Source of the DNA: Bacillus niameyensis
GTDB taxonomy: Bacteria > Bacillota > Bacilli > Bacillales > Bacillaceae_C
NCBI RefSeq assembly: GCF_001375535.1
Contig: NZ_LN831197.1
Coordinates: 4,242,660 to 4,306,659 of the forward strand
Direction: 5' to 3'
DNA: 64,000 nucleotides
Positions 18,185-27,650 of this stretch are shown in pieces (the stretch's first letter is position 1; each line of letters opens with the position of its first letter). Made by a program: the position numbers and the translations under genes. The notes under the pieces are model-generated. The model was not told the origin of the DNA. It ran no database searches and saw only the letters and a program-made list of their open reading frames with translations.

Positions 18185-21100
18185 ATGAAAAAGAAGAAAT
18201 TTGGACTCAAGTTTTTTAAACCGACTGAACGGTATTCGGGAAATTGGTCAATTCTTGAAGAGAAAAGCAGAGAATGGGAAAAAATGTATCGCCAACGTTG
18301 GTCTCATGATAAAGTTGTCCGAACAACTCATGGAGTGAACTGTACGGGATCTTGCAGCTGGAAAGTCTTTGTGAAAAATGGAATTATTACTTGGGAAAAT
18401 CAGCAAATTGATTATCCTTCTTGTGGACCAGATATGCCAGAATTTGAACCAAGGGGTTGTCCGCGCGGAGCGTCATTCTCTTGGTATGAATATAGTCCGT
18501 TGCGGGTGAAATACCCTTATATGCGTGGCCGGTTATGGAGATTTTGGAAACAAGCATTAAAAGAACATGATAATCCAGTTGATGCTTGGGCAAGTATTGT
18601 CGAAAATCCAGAAAAGGCAAAAGCGTACAAACAAGCCCGCGGTAAAGGCGGTCATGTACGTGTATCATGGCAAGATGCTACAAAATTAATATCGGCGCAA
18701 CTTATTTATACGATTAGAAAATATGGCCCTGATCGGATTGCCGGTTTTACACCAATTCCAGCGATGTCGATGATCAGCTATGCATCAGGAGCTCGTTTTA
18801 TTTCGCTTCTTGGTGGAGAAATGCTTAGCTTTTATGATTGGTACGCCGATCTTCCACCTGCATCACCGCAAATTTGGGGAGATCAAACAGATGTACCTGA
18901 ATCATCCGATTGGTACAATGCTGGTTATTTAATTATGTGGGGTTCAAACGTTCCGCTAACAAGGACGCCAGATGCTCATTTTATGACAGAAGTCCGTTAT
19001 AAAGGAACAAAAGTCGTATCAGTTGCTCCAGATTATGCGGAAAATGTTAAGTTTGCCGATAACTGGTTAGCTCCAAATCCTGGAACAGATGCTGCAATTG
19101 CGCAAGCAATGACCCATGTTATCCTAAATGAATTTTATCAAGAACGAAAAGAACCAATGTTTTTGAATTATGCCAAACAATACACTGATATGCCATTTCT
19201 CATCATGTTGGATAAGCATGAGGGAAAGTATAAAGCTGGTCGCTTCCTTCGAGCTAGTGACCTTGGAGATTCATCCCAACATTCCGAATGGAAACCTGTC
19301 ATTTTTGATGAGGCTGCTGATGAAATCATTGTTCCAAACGGCACGATGGGTCAACGTTGGGAAGAAGATAAAAAATGGAACTTGATCCTTGAAAGAGAGG
19401 ATGGCACAGTAATTCAACCAGCTCTTTCGATAGAAGGGCATGATTCCGAGTGGACAGAAATTATTTATCCTTATTTTGATAACGCCGGAAATGGCACATT
19501 TACTAGACCGATCCCAGTAAAAACGATTAAACTCGCTGATGGTTCGGAACGTCTCGTTGCTACTGTCTATGATTTAATGCTTAGTCAATATGGTGTGAAA
19601 AGAATCGGAAGTAAATTGGAAGCGCAAAGTTATGATGATGCCGAGTCCCATTATACTCCAGCATGGCAAGAAAAAGTGACTGGCGTAAAACCAGCACTCG
19701 TCGTTCAAATTGCTCGTGAGTTTGCCCAAAATTCACTTGATACGAAAGGTCGCTCGATGATTATTATGGGGGCAGGGATTAATCACTGGTTTAATAGTGA
19801 TACCATTTATCGGGCGATTTTAAATCTAGTGATCTTAACAGCTTCTCAAGGAGTGAACGGTGGCGGCTGGGCACATTACGTAGGCCAAGAAAAATGTCGT
19901 CCTATCGAAGGTTGGTCAACTGTCGCTTTTGCAAAAGATTGGCAAGGTGCACCAAGACAGCAGAACGCTACATCTTTCTTCTATTTCGCAACTAATCAGT
20001 GGAAATATGAAGAGTTGGGCACAGGATCATTGAAATCGCCGACTGGAGGAAAAATTAAATATGAACATCCAGCTGATTATAATGTTCTAGCTGCACGGCT
20101 CGGTTGGTTGCCATCTTATCCGCAGTTTAATAAAAATAGTCTTATTTTTGCTGAAGAGGCTGCTAAATTAGGCAAAGAATCGAATGAAGAGATTATCGAA
20201 CATGCTGTTGACCAAGTAGTGTCAGGTGAAACGCAGTTTGCAATTGAAGATCCAGATGCTCCAGAAAATTTTCCACGGACACTGTTTGTTTGGCGTTCGA
20301 ATCTAATTTCAAGCTCCGCTAAGGGTCAAGAGTATTTTATGAAACATTTACTTGGCACACATAATGGCCTGCTCTCCTCACCGAATGAGGAGGAAAAACC
20401 TGAGGAAATTAAGTGGCGTGAAGAGGTAGAGGGAAAACTCGATTTACTTGTGGCACTCGATTTTCGGATGACAGCAACTCCATTATATGCGGATATTGTT
20501 TTGCCAGCTGCGACTTGGTATGAAAAAACGGATTTGTCATCGACAGATATGCATCCATTTGTTCATCCATTCAATCCAGCAATTGATCCGCTTTGGGAAT
20601 CACGCTCTGACTGGGATATTTATCGGACCCTTGCGAAGGAATTTTCGGAAATGGCGAAGGATCATTTACCTGGAAAATATAAAGACGTAGTAATCTCGCC
20701 ACTTACACACGATTCAAAAGGTGAAATCGCGCAAGCTCTCGGTGAAGTAAAAGACTGGAAAAAAGGTGAAGTTGATCCGATTCCGGGGAAAACAATGCCG
20801 AACTTCTCAATCGTGGAACGTGATTACACACAGATTTACGATAAATATGTTTCGTTAGGACCTAATGTAGAAACTGGAAAAGTTGGTGCTCATGGAGTTA
20901 GCTTCTCGGTTGCAGAAGAGTATGAAGAGCTGAAAAAAATCAACGGAACTTACTTTGATGAGACGATTAAATCAGGCAAACCAAAATTGCATACTGCACG
21001 TCATGCGGCTGACGCTGTTCTCAATATATCATCTGCAACAAACGGTCGTGTATCACAAAAAGCATGGATCGAAGCAGAAAAAGAACATGGAGTGGAATTA

Positions 21101-21862
21101 AAAGATATTTCTGCCGACCGTGCTGCAGAAAAAATTACTTTCCAAAGTATTACGATTCAACCAAGGGAAGTAATTCCTACCCCGGTTTTTAGCGGGTCGA
21201 ATAAAATGGGCAGACGTTATTCACCTTTTACAACGAATATCGAACGACTTGTCCCATTTCGAACATTGACAGGCCGGCAACATTTCTATGTTGACCATGA
21301 AGTTTTCCTCCAATTTGGAGAGAGTTTACCAGTTTACAAGCCAACATTACCGCCTATGGTATTTGGACCGCGTGATAAGCAAATTGTCGGTGGGCAAGAT
21401 TCTCTTGTGCTTCGTTATTTAACACCACACGGAAAATGGAATATTCATAGCACGTACCAAGATAATTTACACATGTTAACTCTCTTCCGTGGCGGCCCGA
21501 CGGTTTGGATGAGTGATCTAGATGCAAAAGCCCATGATATTCATGATAATGACTGGGTTGAAGTCTATAACCGAAACGGTGTTGTAACAGCTAGAGCAGT
21601 AGTTAGTCATCGGATGCCAAAAGGCACAATGTTCATGTACCATGCGCAAGACAAACATATTAATGTGCCAGGTTCAGAGATTACCGATACACGCGGAGGC
21701 AGTCACAATGCTCCAACGAGAATTCATATGAAGCCGACGCAAATGGTTGGCGGCTATGCCCAGATTAGCTATGGGTTTAACTATTATGGACCAATCGGGA
21801 ACCAACGGGATGAATATGTTGCCGTTCGGAAGATGAAGGAGGTAAATTGGCTTGAAGATTAA
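18185..21862 (+). CDS. narG: Respiratory nitrate reductase alpha subunit NarG
   Basis: Catalytic molybdopterin subunit that reduces nitrate to nitrite with electrons from quinol, on the cytoplasmic side of the membrane complex. It has 1225 residues, the usual length. FS0 cluster ligands are H49, C53, C57 and C92 (HGVNCTGSCSW, RGCPRG). The molybdenum ligand is D222 in WYADLPPASPQIWG, the same number as in E. coli NarG. The C-terminal molybdopterin-dinucleotide domain is intact. GGGGGAGGG precedes ATG 18185. Two NreC boxes lie upstream. It overlaps narH by 11 bases. Confidence 0.97.
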   Translation: MKKKKFGLKFFKPTERYSGNWSILEEKSREWEKMYRQRWSHDKVVRTTHGVNCTGSCSWKVFVKNGIITWENQQIDYPSCGPDMPEFEPRGCPRGASFSWYEYSPLRVKYPYMRGRLWRFWKQALKEHDNPVDAWASIVENPEKAKAYKQARGKGGHVRVSWQDATKLISAQLIYTIRKYGPDRIAGFTPIPAMSMISYASGARFISLLGGEMLSFYDWYADLPPASPQIWGDQTDVPESSDWYNAGYLIMWGSNVPLTRTPDAHFMTEVRYKGTKVVSVAPDYAENVKFADNWLAPNPGTDAAIAQAMTHVILNEFYQERKEPMFLNYAKQYTDMPFLIMLDKHEGKYKAGRFLRASDLGDSSQHSEWKPVIFDEAADEIIVPNGTMGQRWEEDKKWNLILEREDGTVIQPALSIEGHDSEWTEIIYPYFDNAGNGTFTRPIPVKTIKLADGSERLVATVYDLMLSQYGVKRIGSKLEAQSYDDAESHYTPAWQEKVTGVKPALVVQIAREFAQNSLDTKGRSMIIMGAGINHWFNSDTIYRAILNLVILTASQGVNGGGWAHYVGQEKCRPIEGWSTVAFAKDWQGAPRQQNATSFFYFATNQWKYEELGTGSLKSPTGGKIKYEHPADYNVLAARLGWLPSYPQFNKNSLIFAEEAAKLGKESNEEIIEHAVDQVVSGETQFAIEDPDAPENFPRTLFVWRSNLISSSAKGQEYFMKHLLGTHNGLLSSPNEEEKPEEIKWREEVEGKLDLLVALDFRMTATPLYADIVLPAATWYEKTDLSSTDMHPFVHPFNPAIDPLWESRSDWDIYRTLAKEFSEMAKDHLPGKYKDVVISPLTHDSKGEIAQALGEVKDWKKGEVDPIPGKTMPNFSIVERDYTQIYDKYVSLGPNVETGKVGAHGVSFSVAEEYEELKKINGTYFDETIKSGKPKLHTARHAADAVLNISSATNGRVSQKAWIEAEKEHGVELKDISADRAAEKITFQSITIQPREVIPTPVFSGSNKMGRRYSPFTTNIERLVPFRTLTGRQHFYVDHEVFLQFGESLPVYKPTLPPMVFGPRDKQIVGGQDSLVLRYLTPHGKWNIHSTYQDNLHMLTLFRGGPTVWMSDLDAKAHDIHDNDWVEVYNRNGVVTARAVVSHRMPKGTMFMYHAQDKHINVPGSEITDTRGGSHNAPTRIHMKPTQMVGGYAQISYGFNYYGPIGNQRDEYVAVRKMKEVNWLED

Positions 21863-23390
21863 AGCGCAAGTGGCAATGGTGATGAACCTAGATAAATGTA
21901 TTGGCTGCCATACATGCAGCGTTACATGTAAAACGACCTGGACTAATCGTCCGGGTGCAGAATATATGTGGTTTAATAACGTGGAAACAAAGCCTGGAAT
22001 TGGCTATCCACAACGATGGGAAGATCAGGAAAAATATAAAGGCGGTTGGCGCTTAAAAAATGGCAAACTTGAATTAAATTCGGGAAGTAAGCTTGAAAAA
22101 ATTGCGCTCGGGAAGATCTTTTATAATCCTGATATGCCAGAAATGAAAGATTACTATGAACCATGGACATATAACTATGAACATTTAACAAACTCAGGTG
22201 AGAAGAAACATCAGCCAGTAGCACGTCCAAAATCAGCTATTACTGGTGAAAAAATGGATCTTAATTGGGGACCAAACTGGGAAGATGACTTAGCAGGTGC
22301 TCATATTACCGGCCCAACTGATCCTAATATCGAAAAAATTGAGGAAGAGATCAAATTTAATTTTGAAAAAGCCTTTATGATGTATTTGCCACGGCTTTGT
22401 GAACATTGCTTAAATCCAAGCTGTGTCGCCTCTTGTCCTTCAGGTGCGATGTATAAGCGTGATGAAGATGGGATTGTCCTTGTTGACCAGGAATCTTGCC
22501 GTGGTTGGCGTTATTGTATGACTGGTTGCCCATATAAAAAAGTATATTTTAACTGGCAAACGAATAAAGCAGAAAAATGTACATTCTGTTTCCCACGAAT
22601 CGAAGCGGGGCTTCCTACCGTTTGTTCGGAAACATGTACAGGTCGAATTCGTTATTTAGGCGTCTTGCTATATGATGCGGACCGCGTACTTGAAGCAGCC
22701 GCAACACCAGATGAAAAAGATCTTTATAAAGCGCAATGCGATCTATTTCTTGATCCAAACGATCCTGAAGTAATTGAACAGGCAAGAAAAGATGGTATTT
22801 CTGAAGACTGGATAGAAGCAGCACAAAACTCGCCAGTTTATAAACTAGCGATTGAGTATAAATTGGCATTCCCGCTTCATCCAGAATATCGTACGCTGCC
22901 AATGGTTTGGTATGTGCCGCCATTAAGCCCAATAATGAACTATTTTGAAGGAAAAGATTCGATTAAAAATCCGGATGCCATTTTCCCTGCAATTGAAGAA
23001 ATGCGCATTCCGATCCAATATTTAGCGAATTTGCTGACAGCTGGTGATACCGAAACAGTGAAAGAAGCTCTCCAAAGAATGGCAATGATGCGTTCTTACA
23101 TGCGTGCTCTTTCTTCTGGGAAAGAATTTGATGAAAGCCGTTTGGATCGCATTGGCTTAACCGCACATCAAACTCGGGCAATGTATCGTCTCCTTGCTAT
23201 TGCAAAATATGAAGATCGTTTCGTCATCCCAACTTCACATAAAGAAGGGTATATGGATCCATATCGTGCTCAAGGTCAAGAAGGATTTGGATCTGACTGT
23301 GATGGTTGTGGTCCGATTCATGTGACACAAGGTAAGAGTGGTAAAGAAATCTACGAAGAAAATTTCTATGGGGGTATTTGGCGTGATTGA
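21852..23390 (+). CDS. narH: Respiratory nitrate reductase beta subunit NarH
   Basis: Electron-transfer subunit with three [4Fe-4S] clusters and one [3Fe-4S] cluster linking NarI haems to NarG. It has 512 residues. Cysteine groups are CIGCHTCSVTCK, then CEHCLNPSCVASCP, then CRGWRYCMTGCP (Trp replaces a Cys, giving the 3Fe cluster), then KCTFCFPRIEAG. The start is TTG 21852, eight bases after GGAGGT, inside the end of narG. Translation is coupled to both neighbours. Confidence 0.97.
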   Translation: MKIKAQVAMVMNLDKCIGCHTCSVTCKTTWTNRPGAEYMWFNNVETKPGIGYPQRWEDQEKYKGGWRLKNGKLELNSGSKLEKIALGKIFYNPDMPEMKDYYEPWTYNYEHLTNSGEKKHQPVARPKSAITGEKMDLNWGPNWEDDLAGAHITGPTDPNIEKIEEEIKFNFEKAFMMYLPRLCEHCLNPSCVASCPSGAMYKRDEDGIVLVDQESCRGWRYCMTGCPYKKVYFNWQTNKAEKCTFCFPRIEAGLPTVCSETCTGRIRYLGVLLYDADRVLEAAATPDEKDLYKAQCDLFLDPNDPEVIEQARKDGISEDWIEAAQNSPVYKLAIEYKLAFPLHPEYRTLPMVWYVPPLSPIMNYFEGKDSIKNPDAIFPAIEEMRIPIQYLANLLTAGDTETVKEALQRMAMMRSYMRALSSGKEFDESRLDRIGLTAHQTRAMYRLLAIAKYEDRFVIPTSHKEGYMDPYRAQGQEGFGSDCDGCGPIHVTQGKSGKEIYEENFYGGIWRD

Positions 23391-23958
23391 TCTCGAAAAG
23401 TTATATCAACACAAAGATGCTTTTGGATTTTTTGCCCAAATGCTTTCCTATCCTGAAAAGCAGTATTTCCATCCGGCGGTTTTGGAGGAGTCAATAGACT
23501 CTTCCCATCCAGCCTATGCACACATTAAGATATTTTGGGATTTGATTCATGAGTTCAATCTTGATGAAATGGAAGAAATGTACACAGCTACATTTGACTT
23601 TCAAAAAAACTCGGCTCTTTTCATGACCTATTTTAAATATGAAGATGGGAAAGAGCGGGGACAAATGTTGGCAAAATTAAAAGTGATGTATGAAATGTAT
23701 GGACTTGAAATGCCAGCCCACGAGTTATCAGATTACTTGCCACTTATGTGTGAATTTTTATATGCAGCCGAATGGGGAGGGGATCCGCGCTCACCACAAA
23801 GTTTTTCGATCCTATTCGCCGTATTAGAGGATGGAACGTACCATCTATTAAAATCACTTGAAAAAGATAAAAGCCCTTATTTTCACTTAGTGAAAGGTTT
23901 AAGGGAAACTTTGAGAACATGTGTAAAACAGGGGGAAACGACACATGAACATGCTTAG
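23383..23958 (+). CDS. narJ: Nitrate reductase assembly chaperone NarJ
   Basis: Cytoplasmic chaperone needed for insertion of the molybdenum cofactor into NarG before membrane docking. It is an all-alpha protein of the TorD/NarJ type, about 191 residues, with the characteristic PAHELSDYLPLMCEFL. I prefer GTG 23383, eight bases after GGGGGT, overlapping the narH stop. The in-frame ATG at 23368 lacks a ribosome site. It overlaps narI by 14 bases. Confidence 0.9.
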   Translation: MIDLEKLYQHKDAFGFFAQMLSYPEKQYFHPAVLEESIDSSHPAYAHIKIFWDLIHEFNLDEMEEMYTATFDFQKNSALFMTYFKYEDGKERGQMLAKLKVMYEMYGLEMPAHELSDYLPLMCEFLYAAEWGGDPRSPQSFSILFAVLEDGTYHLLKSLEKDKSPYFHLVKGLRETLRTCVKQGETTHEHA

Positions 23959-24631
23959 CCAATTTCTATGGGTAATCCTACCTTACTTATGTATAGCTGT
24001 TTTTATTGTTGGACATATTTTTCGCTATCGCACTGATAAATTCAACTGGACAGCCAAATCCAGTGAATTTATCGAAAAAAAGCAGCTTATGGTAGGAAGT
24101 ATTTTATTCCATCTTGGCATCATTCCCGTTATTTTAGGCCATGTATCTGGTTTAGGGATACCGAAATCTTGGACACAAGCGTTAGGAATCAGTGACCATT
24201 TGTATCATATGGGAGCTTTGTACGGCGGAGGCTTTTTTGGTGTTCTTACACTGGCAGGAATGATTATTTTGACTGCTCGACGTTTTACGATTAAAAGTGT
24301 GAGAAAATTAAGCTCCGCTTCTGATTTAATCGTGAATGTTCTCCTATTATTTATTGTTTTTATGGGGATGTTTTCTACAATTGTCACGAATGTAGTTCAA
24401 CCTGAATTTGATTATCGAGAATCTATTTCGGTATGGTTTCGTGGACTGTTGATCCTCCGTCCAGACGCTTCTTTAATGGCAGATGTCCCTGTTTCTTTTA
24501 AAATTCACGTTCTCTCCGGATTCATCATTTTCGGTTTATGGCCATTCACAAGACTTGTTCACGTTTGGAGCGTTCCATTGAATTACGTAGGAAGAAGTTA
24601 TATTATTTATAGGAAGCATCGCGCGAGTTAA
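23945..24631 (+). CDS. narI: Nitrate reductase gamma subunit NarI
   Basis: Di-haem cytochrome b membrane anchor that oxidises quinol. It has 228 residues and five hydrophobic helices. Likely haem ligands are in HLGIIPVILGH (helix 2) and in FKIHVLSGF and RLVHVWSVP near the C-terminus. GGGGG lies upstream of ATG 23945. It completes the narGHJI operon. About 120 bases separate it from nreA. Confidence 0.94.
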   Translation: MNMLSQFLWVILPYLCIAVFIVGHIFRYRTDKFNWTAKSSEFIEKKQLMVGSILFHLGIIPVILGHVSGLGIPKSWTQALGISDHLYHMGALYGGGFFGVLTLAGMIILTARRFTIKSVRKLSSASDLIVNVLLLFIVFMGMFSTIVTNVVQPEFDYRESISVWFRGLLILRPDASLMADVPVSFKIHVLSGFIIFGLWPFTRLVHVWSVPLNYVGRSYIIYRKHRAS

Positions 24632-24755
24632 CAATAATTCTGGATCTTGGTATTACGGGAAAACTGTCCATAATAACGTAATATAAAGATAAAACCCTGA
24701 ATCAGCAAAAAGTGAGTGAAAAAGATCTGCTTTTAAAACATTGGAGAGAATACGT

Positions 24756-25214
24756 ATGAATGAAAAAAACGCAAACTTCCAAACAAAGATAAACCTCTTG
24801 AAGGAACGTTATCAATTTGACTTTGTCTCATTAGCGCTTACTCAGTCTTTTGAGGATAGTTTTGTTTTGAAATGGAAATTTGCTGCAGGCAATTTAAATC
24901 ATCGCTATAAGCGAATTACATTATTTTCTGGAAAAGGAATAGCGGGGATTGTCTTTAAAACAGGAAAACCTTTACTAATCCAAAACATAAATGAAGAAAT
25001 TTATGGGAAGGATTTATTTAATTATCCGATCATCGTCTCAGAATCGTTAAAGAGTATTGGCGCTATTCCTCTTTGGAAGGATCAACGAGTTGAAGGTGTC
25101 TTGCTAGTTGGTTTTCGAAAGGAAAAGATGGTGACTAGCGAGCATATTGAAAGTTTACAAACGGAAATAGGGGATAATTTCCAACCTTTCTATGGAAAAG
25201 AAAGGATCGTTTAA
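24756..25214 (+). CDS. nreA: Nitrate sensor NreA (GAF domain)
   Basis: Single-GAF-domain nitrate receptor of 152 residues that, in staphylococci, binds nitrate and controls phosphorylation of NreB. Identification rests on length, on the GAF-like pattern (YKRITLFSGKGIAGIVFKTG, SIGAIPLWKDQRVEGVL) and on its place directly before nreB and nreC. ATG 24756 follows GGAGA. The stop overlaps the nreB start (TAATGATG), giving translational coupling. Confidence 0.88.
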   Translation: MNEKNANFQTKINLLKERYQFDFVSLALTQSFEDSFVLKWKFAAGNLNHRYKRITLFSGKGIAGIVFKTGKPLLIQNINEEIYGKDLFNYPIIVSESLKSIGAIPLWKDQRVEGVLLVGFRKEKMVTSEHIESLQTEIGDNFQPFYGKERIV

Positions 25215-26278
25215 TGATGAATTTACCGGAAAATGAAATGATCGACTTATTGAAAAAAATGTATGAGCGAAGTTCGGAAATTATTTTCTTCTTAAATGGA
25301 TATGGAAAAGTGATGGATATGAATCCAGCCGCTCGTAGGATTGTGGATCTTCAAGAGGTTGAACATAAATTTACTCATTCTATTTGTGAGTTTTGCAAAG
25401 GTTATACAAATAATACAGAAGTTAGAACTTGTTTTAACTGTTATTTAAAAAATCCAGAGGAGGATTTTTCCTCTTTTCAAATATTTTTAAAAACCAAAAC
25501 GGATGGGATTCTTCCGTTCGCTGCGAGTTACCAAGTCATTGATGATACGAATGGGATTAGAATATTAATGTTACGGAATTTAACGAAACAATTAAAAACT
25601 CAAGAAGAGCTTTATCAAAATAAAATGACGAAACACATCATTAAGGCGCAGGAAGATGAAAGAAAACGCATTTCCCGTGAACTTCATGATAGCGTGACTC
25701 AGGAATTATTAAATTCTCTCGTTGAACTAAGGCTATTAAAATACTTAAACAATGAAGAAGATAAAATGCAAAAAATAAAGCAAACAGAGAAATCATTGAC
25801 CCGACTATTAGATGATGTACGCAATCTTTCGGTAGAACTTAGACCATCTTCATTAGATGACCTTGGGCTAGAAGCAGCTTTCCGTTCGCATTTTAAATGG
25901 CTTGAGAAAAATTATGGGCTAGTTGTCCATTTTATCGCTGAGCTTAATTCAAAACGCTATGAAAATGAAATTGAAACGGTTATTTACCGTATATGTCAGG
26001 AATCTGTATTCAATGCGTTGAAATATGCACAGGTTGATGAAGTGAATGTCCGACTTTTTGAAGAAAGTGATGTACTTCAATTATTAGTTGAAGACGCTGG
26101 AGTCGGTTTTGATTTAACGGCTGAGGCTAAAGGGACTGGATTAGGTTTATATGGAATGAGAGAGCGGGCTGAGTTCATAAACGGAAAACTAACGATCGTA
26201 TCGGAAATTGGAAAGGGAACGAAGGTGCACCTTCAAGTTCCAGTTGCACCTGAACAAACGAAAGGGCTGATGTCATGA
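25214..26278 (+). CDS. nreB: Oxygen-sensing histidine kinase NreB
   Basis: Cytoplasmic kinase whose PAS domain carries an oxygen-labile [4Fe-4S] cluster. The cysteines C58, C61, C73 and C76 have the exact C-X2-C-X11-C-X2-C spacing of staphylococcal NreB. The dimerisation/phosphorylation domain follows, with H158 in [11 protein letters not shown]. The C-terminal ATPase has EDAGVGF and GTGLGLYGM. It has 354 residues and no membrane helix. Under anaerobiosis it should phosphorylate NreC. The start overlaps nreA and the stop overlaps nreC. Confidence 0.95.
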   Translation: MMNLPENEMIDLLKKMYERSSEIIFFLNGYGKVMDMNPAARRIVDLQEVEHKFTHSICEFCKGYTNNTEVRTCFNCYLKNPEEDFSSFQIFLKTKTDGILPFAASYQVIDDTNGIRILMLRNLTKQLKTQEELYQNKMTKHIIKAQEDERKRISRELHDSVTQELLNSLVELRLLKYLNNEEDKMQKIKQTEKSLTRLLDDVRNLSVELRPSSLDDLGLEAAFRSHFKWLEKNYGLVVHFIAELNSKRYENEIETVIYRICQESVFNALKYAQVDEVNVRLFEESDVLQLLVEDAGVGFDLTAEAKGTGLGLYGMRERAEFINGKLTIVSEIGKGTKVHLQVPVAPEQTKGLMS

Positions 26279-26925
26279 TCAAACTCGTAATAGCAGATGA
26301 TCATGCCGTTGTACGTAGCGGTTTTTCGATGATCTTGAATTACCAACCGGATATGGAAGTAGTCGCAACGGCGGCTGACGGAATTGAAGCATATGCCATG
26401 GTGGGGAAGCATCACCCAGACGTTTTACTCCTAGATTTAAGTATGCCTCCTGGTGAGAGTGGTTTGATTGCAACGGGGAAAATTAGTGAAGATTTCCCTG
26501 AAACGAAGATCCTGATTTTAACGATGTATGATGATGAAGAATATTTGTTCCATGTTCTTAAAAATGGAGCAGCTGGATATATTTTAAAAAATGCTCCGGA
26601 CGAAGAGTTAGTGGCTGCTGTACGAACGGTTTATAGTGGCGGCACATATATTCATCCGAAAATGGCCACTTCTCTCGTTAAGGAATTTATTAAAAAAGAT
26701 GAGGATCAAGTAACAGATGATCCGTTTAAAATTTTATCGAAACGTGAATTGGAAATTTTACCTTTAGTTGCAAAGGGATATGGCAATAAAGAGATTGCCG
26801 AAAAGTTATTTATTTCTGTTAAGACTGTTGAAGCTCATAAGGCTAAAATTATGGAAAAACTTTCATTAAAAAATCGGCCAGAATTAGTAGAATATGCTTT
26901 AAAGAAAAAACTGCTTAATTTCTAA
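26275..26925 (+). CDS. nreC: Response regulator NreC
   Basis: LuxR/NarL-type regulator of 216 residues that activates nitrate respiration genes when phosphorylated. The receiver domain spans residues 1-120, with phospho-acceptor D54 in [10 protein letters not shown]. The HTH domain ([36 protein letters not shown]) is at about 150-210. The ATG overlaps the nreB stop. Matching target boxes occur upstream of narG and narK in this window. Confidence 0.95.
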   Translation: MIKLVIADDHAVVRSGFSMILNYQPDMEVVATAADGIEAYAMVGKHHPDVLLLDLSMPPGESGLIATGKISEDFPETKILILTMYDDEEYLFHVLKNGAAGYILKNAPDEELVAAVRTVYSGGTYIHPKMATSLVKEFIKKDEDQVTDDPFKILSKRELEILPLVAKGYGNKEIAEKLFISVKTVEAHKAKIMEKLSLKNRPELVEYALKKKLLNF

Positions 26926-26944
26926 TGAGAAAGGAGGACTATTC

Positions 26945-27472
26945 ATGCCTCCAGGTACAGAATTGCGATTTAAATTGCCAGCTATGCGCATCCTTGAAAA
27001 TGAGCATAATTACTTATCTTATTTGATGACGGAATGGCATGAGATTGTTTTAAACTTTGAAAGAGGTCATTACCGTTTAGAAGAAGCCCGTGATGCTTTA
27101 AAAAAGCTGAGACAACTGCTTGTAGAATTTATTGAACCATTAAAAAACCATACAGATAAAGAGGAAAAATATTTCTTCCCTATGCTTGGACACTATATCG
27201 GCTATGAGCAAGGACCGATTGTATCGATTGAAGAAGAACATAAAGAGATTGACGGTTATATTGGCCACTTTCTCCATCATACTCTGCAAGGTATGGACAA
27301 TTTGTCATTAGAGAGAATGACGGTGATTGTTCGCGATGCAGGAGAAGCCTTCGAGGTGTTAACGGTTCATTTTGTGAAAGAGGAGACTGTTTTATTTCCG
27401 ATGGCAGAGAAGGTTATGAAAGCAGTAGATGAAGAAAAATTATATGAGCAATTAAATACACTAATCGTTTAG
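26945..27472 (+). CDS. Hemerythrin-like HHE domain protein
   Basis: A 175-residue four-helix protein with metal-ligand motifs of the hemerythrin family: ENEHNYL (residue about 21), NHTDKEEKYFFP (about 75), EEEHKEIDGYIGH (about 100) and TVHFVKEETVLFP (about 145). Such di-iron proteins bind oxygen or nitric oxide. Being last in the nre operon, 19 bases after nreC and with AAAGGAGG upstream, it may buffer or sense NO made during nitrate respiration; that is inference. A terminator follows. Confidence 0.82.
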   Translation: MPPGTELRFKLPAMRILENEHNYLSYLMTEWHEIVLNFERGHYRLEEARDALKKLRQLLVEFIEPLKNHTDKEEKYFFPMLGHYIGYEQGPIVSIEEEHKEIDGYIGHFLHHTLQGMDNLSLERMTVIVRDAGEAFEVLTVHFVKEETVLFPMAEKVMKAVDEEKLYEQLNTLIV

Positions 27473-27500
27473 AACACTACCATAGAGGGTAGTGTTTTTT
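27473..27500 (+). terminator. Terminator after the nre operon
   Basis: AACACTACC pairs with GGTAGTGTT around a short loop, followed by a T run. Confidence 0.9.
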
Positions 27501-27535
27501 AGTAGGCGAAGAGAAAGTGCACTGATTCACATATT

Positions 27536-27571
27536 TAGGGAAACCCTTATGCAAAGGAAGGGAACTCCCTA
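27536..27571 (+). promoter_or_regulatory. Pair of NreC boxes upstream of narK
   Basis: TAGGGAAACCCTTA (27536-27549) and AAGGGAACTCCCTA (27558-27571) each match TAGGG-N4-CCCTA with one difference. Their centres are 22 bases apart, close to the 21 at narG. TCACA at 27527-27531 with a weak partner 11 bases before it could be part of an Fnr site, but that is marginal. Confidence 0.75.
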
Positions 27572-27650
27572 ATAAACATAAAACTGACTAACAGCTAAAC
27601 TACGAATAAGGGAATTAAAATAATATGTAGAGAAGGAAAAGGTGGTTGGA

